64,000 nucleotides of DNA, from NCBI GenBank assembly GCA_022575985.1, contig JAKSXM010000147.1:17146001-17210000 (forward strand). Direction: 5' to 3'. The DNA comes from Anagrus nilaparvatae (Eukaryota; Arthropoda; Insecta; Hymenoptera; Mymaridae). A program made the position numbers and the translations under genes. The notes beneath the pieces were generated by a model. It was not told where the DNA came from. It did no database searches and worked only from the letters and a program-made list of their open reading frames with translations. Numbering within the stretch: position 1 is the first letter of the stretch; every line of letters starts with the position of its first letter. Shown here one piece after another: positions 61,421 through 64,000 of the stretch.

Positions 61421-63524
61421 ATTATTATTATCATTGCTATATAAAACATTGTAAATTTTTCTAATGCTTGAATTGTTAGTTGAATTAAATAACATGCTAA
61501 GATACACCTCTTCTCTACAATCTGCAATTGTAGAAATTTTGCAGATTACAGTCTTTTAAATTAATTTTTGTATGTTAATTTGCTTATATTTTTTGCGGGG
61601 GAAGAGGGTGTATATTTGTATTTTGAAAATTAATTTAAGTTTGTTTTATTTTCAACTAATATATTTAAATTAGATTATTATCAGTTTTATTAATTCATTA
61701 GAGTGGATTTAGCAAGGTGGGTGGCAATTGTGATTATTACTAATTAATTATTCTATTAATATAGCACCTGCTTTGTTAAACTACTTCATTTGTAAAATTT
61801 GTGCAAAATCCTTGCTGATTTATGATATAAGCTCACTTTCAATATATTTTCTGTGTATGAAAAATTGTATATCATCTCTACTTGCAGAAATGATATAAAG
61901 TTGTTAAGTTATTGTACACTCTTATTATTACTTGTTTGAAAAATTGCATAAAACAATATTATGATCTCATTGTAGACATAATAAAGGAAGAATTAAATCA
62001 TCAGGATTCTCAATAAGTTATTATTTAACTGCTTTAGTCTCAAAACAAAAATTGCATTTATTTAATTCTATTTTTCAATTATTTATATTTTGAATTCGTT
62101 ATTGCTGGTGCAGTAGTGATATCAGTGATAGAATTATTTCTATTAGAATAATTATTAAATCTTGAATCTACAGATATCCTGCTGGTCTGGTCAGGATAGT
62201 GAAACTTGAAATTAGGCAATCAGTCTATGTTAAACTCGCATCAATTCATTATTCATTGTATTTGTACGCGTTTTGTCAAATGTTGTACTGTAGAATGATA
62301 TAATCTTATGATTAAGTATACTCAAGAACTCTTCAAGTTCAATTAATGAAAATTAATTAAGATAATTTATTTATATTTAATTGGCTATCATTTTATAACT
62401 TGTAATTTTTTTTTTTTATTTTTGCATTTCTGGTTTTATTTTTTTTTAAATTCAATTGATTAAAAACAAATTTATGTAAATTTAAAACACTACAAAATTT
62501 AGAATTCAAAAAATGTTTAGCCTCAAATTTTGCTATTAATTTTGTAATTATTGTTTGTATCTCACTTCTTTAATCTGCAATTGTAAAATTTCTTAGAGCT
62601 AGTGTAATTGTAAATTTGCTTACTTTTTCTGTAAGGAGAGAGATGTGAATAGTAGTTGTAGAAACATGGATTTTCAATTGATTTGCTAATTGTGATATAT
62701 TTGTATGAGCAAATTTGGCAAGGTGGGTGGTGAAAATTACTGTATTTTTAACTTTATAAAAATAATTCTTGCTCCATTGCCCCTACTTTGTTAAATTGCT
62801 CTAACATATTGCTTAAACCACAGTTTAAAAAATTTTTGATCACATGTTCCTTTTCAATTTGCGAGGAAAAGGGAATATTTGGAGTTCTACTTGCAGAACT
62901 AATCTCAACAAAATTTTTAAACTGGGTCTCAAACCACTATATAAAAATTTTGTTATAATTTTGCTTGAAGGCTAAGTTATCATGCTTAAGCTTTATTTAT
63001 TTGTGCGCGCGAGTATTAAATTCAAGAATTTTACTCAAACTACCATATTACTCTCACCTTTTTTGAGGAGAGGGAGAGTGTCTAAATTGACTTTCCGAAC
63101 TACTTTATGCAAAATTTTTATATTGGGTTAAAGTTCTACTTGCTGAACTTTATGAAACTTGTTAATATGCTATAATGATACTTCTCTGTAGTACATAGCT
63201 CAAATTAAAAAAAAGATAAGTGTCATTATTGACTGTGTAATTCGATCTGAGCCTTCAATGGTCTTACAAACCATTGATGTCTTCGGATTTCATGCCGGTC
63301 TAATGGAATTAGTGAAACTCAGAATCAGATTAGCATTTAAATTGAAAACCTTTTATCAAATGTAATTAAACTGTTTAAATTTTTAAATTATTTTTTAATT
63401 TATGTAGCCGTTTGGCATATTGCAAAAATATTCGAGTCACATTTGTATTTTTCATTTACCACAATTATTTTTTATATTCATTCTTTATTTACAATTTTAT
63501 TAGTAAAATTGTGGTGGGTGGAAA

Positions 63525-63640
63525 TGTGTATATATGTATTATATGGTATGTATGTGTAAGAGAGCTCCCCTCCCCATTTTGTATATATTCTCCCTTTTTA
63601 TATTTAGTGTTCGTTGCGACTTCAAACCACAAACGTCGCA
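63525..63640 (-). repeat. LTR of copy 2 (truncated)
   Basis: It matches 59193-59310 closely and breaks off at CAAACGTCGC where CAGTGGGGCAAAAACG begins. Confidence 0.75.
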
Positions 63641-64000
63641 CAGTGGGGCAAAAACGCCAAAAATCGCTCTTGGACTCAATTTTTGAGCTATTCACTTAAA
63701 ACCGGTTTTAAACTACTTCTAGAAGTATCTAAATTCATGTGTCACTGCGGCTTTTTTGATTTTTTTTTTTTTTAATTAGATCTCAGCCAAAAGCGCAAAT
63801 TTTACAAAATTTTAAAATTAACGAAAATTCAAAAATTTGATATTTTGAATTTAAAGTCTTTTACACTTAATTTTTTTAGATTTTGCTCAACCTATATATA
63901 AGAAATAATTATATTATATATATTTTAAATATATATTCTGTATATATGTATATATATATATATATTTCTGATCTAATTTTTATAGAAAGAGAAAAACATT
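63641..64000 (+). mobile_element. Left end of a CAGTG-starting DNA element (runs out of window)
   Basis: CAGTGGGGCAAAAACGCC starts abruptly inside an LTR, so it is a later insertion, and its first bases fit DNA-transposon termini. Its right end is outside the window. The block at 19206 also opens CACAGTGGGACAAGC, possibly a related end. Confidence 0.5.

Larger units (their letters stand above)
59193..63640 (-). mobile_element. Non-coding LTR retroelement (LARD-like), copy 2, opposite orientation
   Basis: Inverted homologue of 6404-10460. One LTR is at 59193-59397 (TGTTGTGTATATATG ... CATATTTTCCAACA in plus reading), the other is partial (63525-63640). The interior junctions match copy 1: GGGTGGAAA before 63525, and TTTTTGGCATCCCTGGA after 59397, which recurs at 59590 after a roughly 190-base extra segment. 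The interior has the same motifs and order, inverted. It differs more from copy 1 than the two LTRs of copy 1 differ from each other, so it is a separate subfamily or older. The second LTR is cut at 63640, so no target duplication can be tested. Confidence 0.75.

Noticed and set aside
63412..63699. Overlapping plus and minus ORFs
   Set aside because: They span an LTR and the start of another element; neither has protein-like features.

Overview
The window is AT-rich animal nuclear DNA, most likely from an insect. The evidence is the mix of mobile elements (R1-type and CR1-like LINEs, Penelope-like, hAT, Helitron, LTR elements), short 66-70 base introns, and a recognisable animal MFSD6-like exon. 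A parasitoid wasp or an aphid would fit, but the species cannot be read from the sequence. No intact full-length gene is present. Host coding sequence is limited to a decayed multi-exon transporter gene on the minus strand (about 12.7-14.45 kb, SLC44/choline-transporter-like), a decayed C2H2 zinc-finger array beside it (11.7-12.7 kb), one clean MFSD6-like exon (57.8-58.06 kb) and a possible 60-codon terminal exon (2.98-3.16 kb).

Layout: 0.07-2.83 kb, an element with terminal inverted repeats of about 510 bases, carrying a direct repeat that was later hit by a 727-base Helitron. 3.55-3.97 kb, a 5S-rRNA-derived SINE. 6.4-10.46 kb, a non-coding LTR element with 215-base LTRs and a 5-base target duplication, inserted in a roughly 100-base repeat array. 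16.44-27.07 kb, a nested island between 99-base inverted repeats: two Penelope-like copies in opposite orientation, two R1-type LINE copies, a tRNA-like SINE, a hammerhead-like motif, a 143-base satellite and a transposase-like ORF. 31.1-34.7 kb, an LTR split by one hAT copy, with a second hAT copy in opposite orientation. 35.0-36.5 kb, a 155-base minisatellite. 38.75-39.89 kb, a 1.14-kb hairpin. 41.8-43.86 kb, a CR1-like LINE. 45.61-54.46 kb, a giant inverted repeat with arms of about 3.55 kb around a 579-base spacer. One arm carries a 1160-base solo LTR and the other arm preserves the empty site. 54.8-57.0 kb, two head-to-head LINE 3' ends. 59.2-63.64 kb, a second, opposite copy of the 4-kb LTR element, broken at 63.64 kb by a CAGTG-starting element.

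The outstanding property is the density of long inverted repeats at every scale (0.3, 0.65, 1.1, 2.7 and 8.8 kb), many containing datable nested insertions. Several insertion events can be ordered directly because a paired copy preserves the pre-insertion sequence. The two items most likely to be undescribed are the giant hairpin at 45.6-54.5 kb and the ORF-less LTR family with a modular interior.
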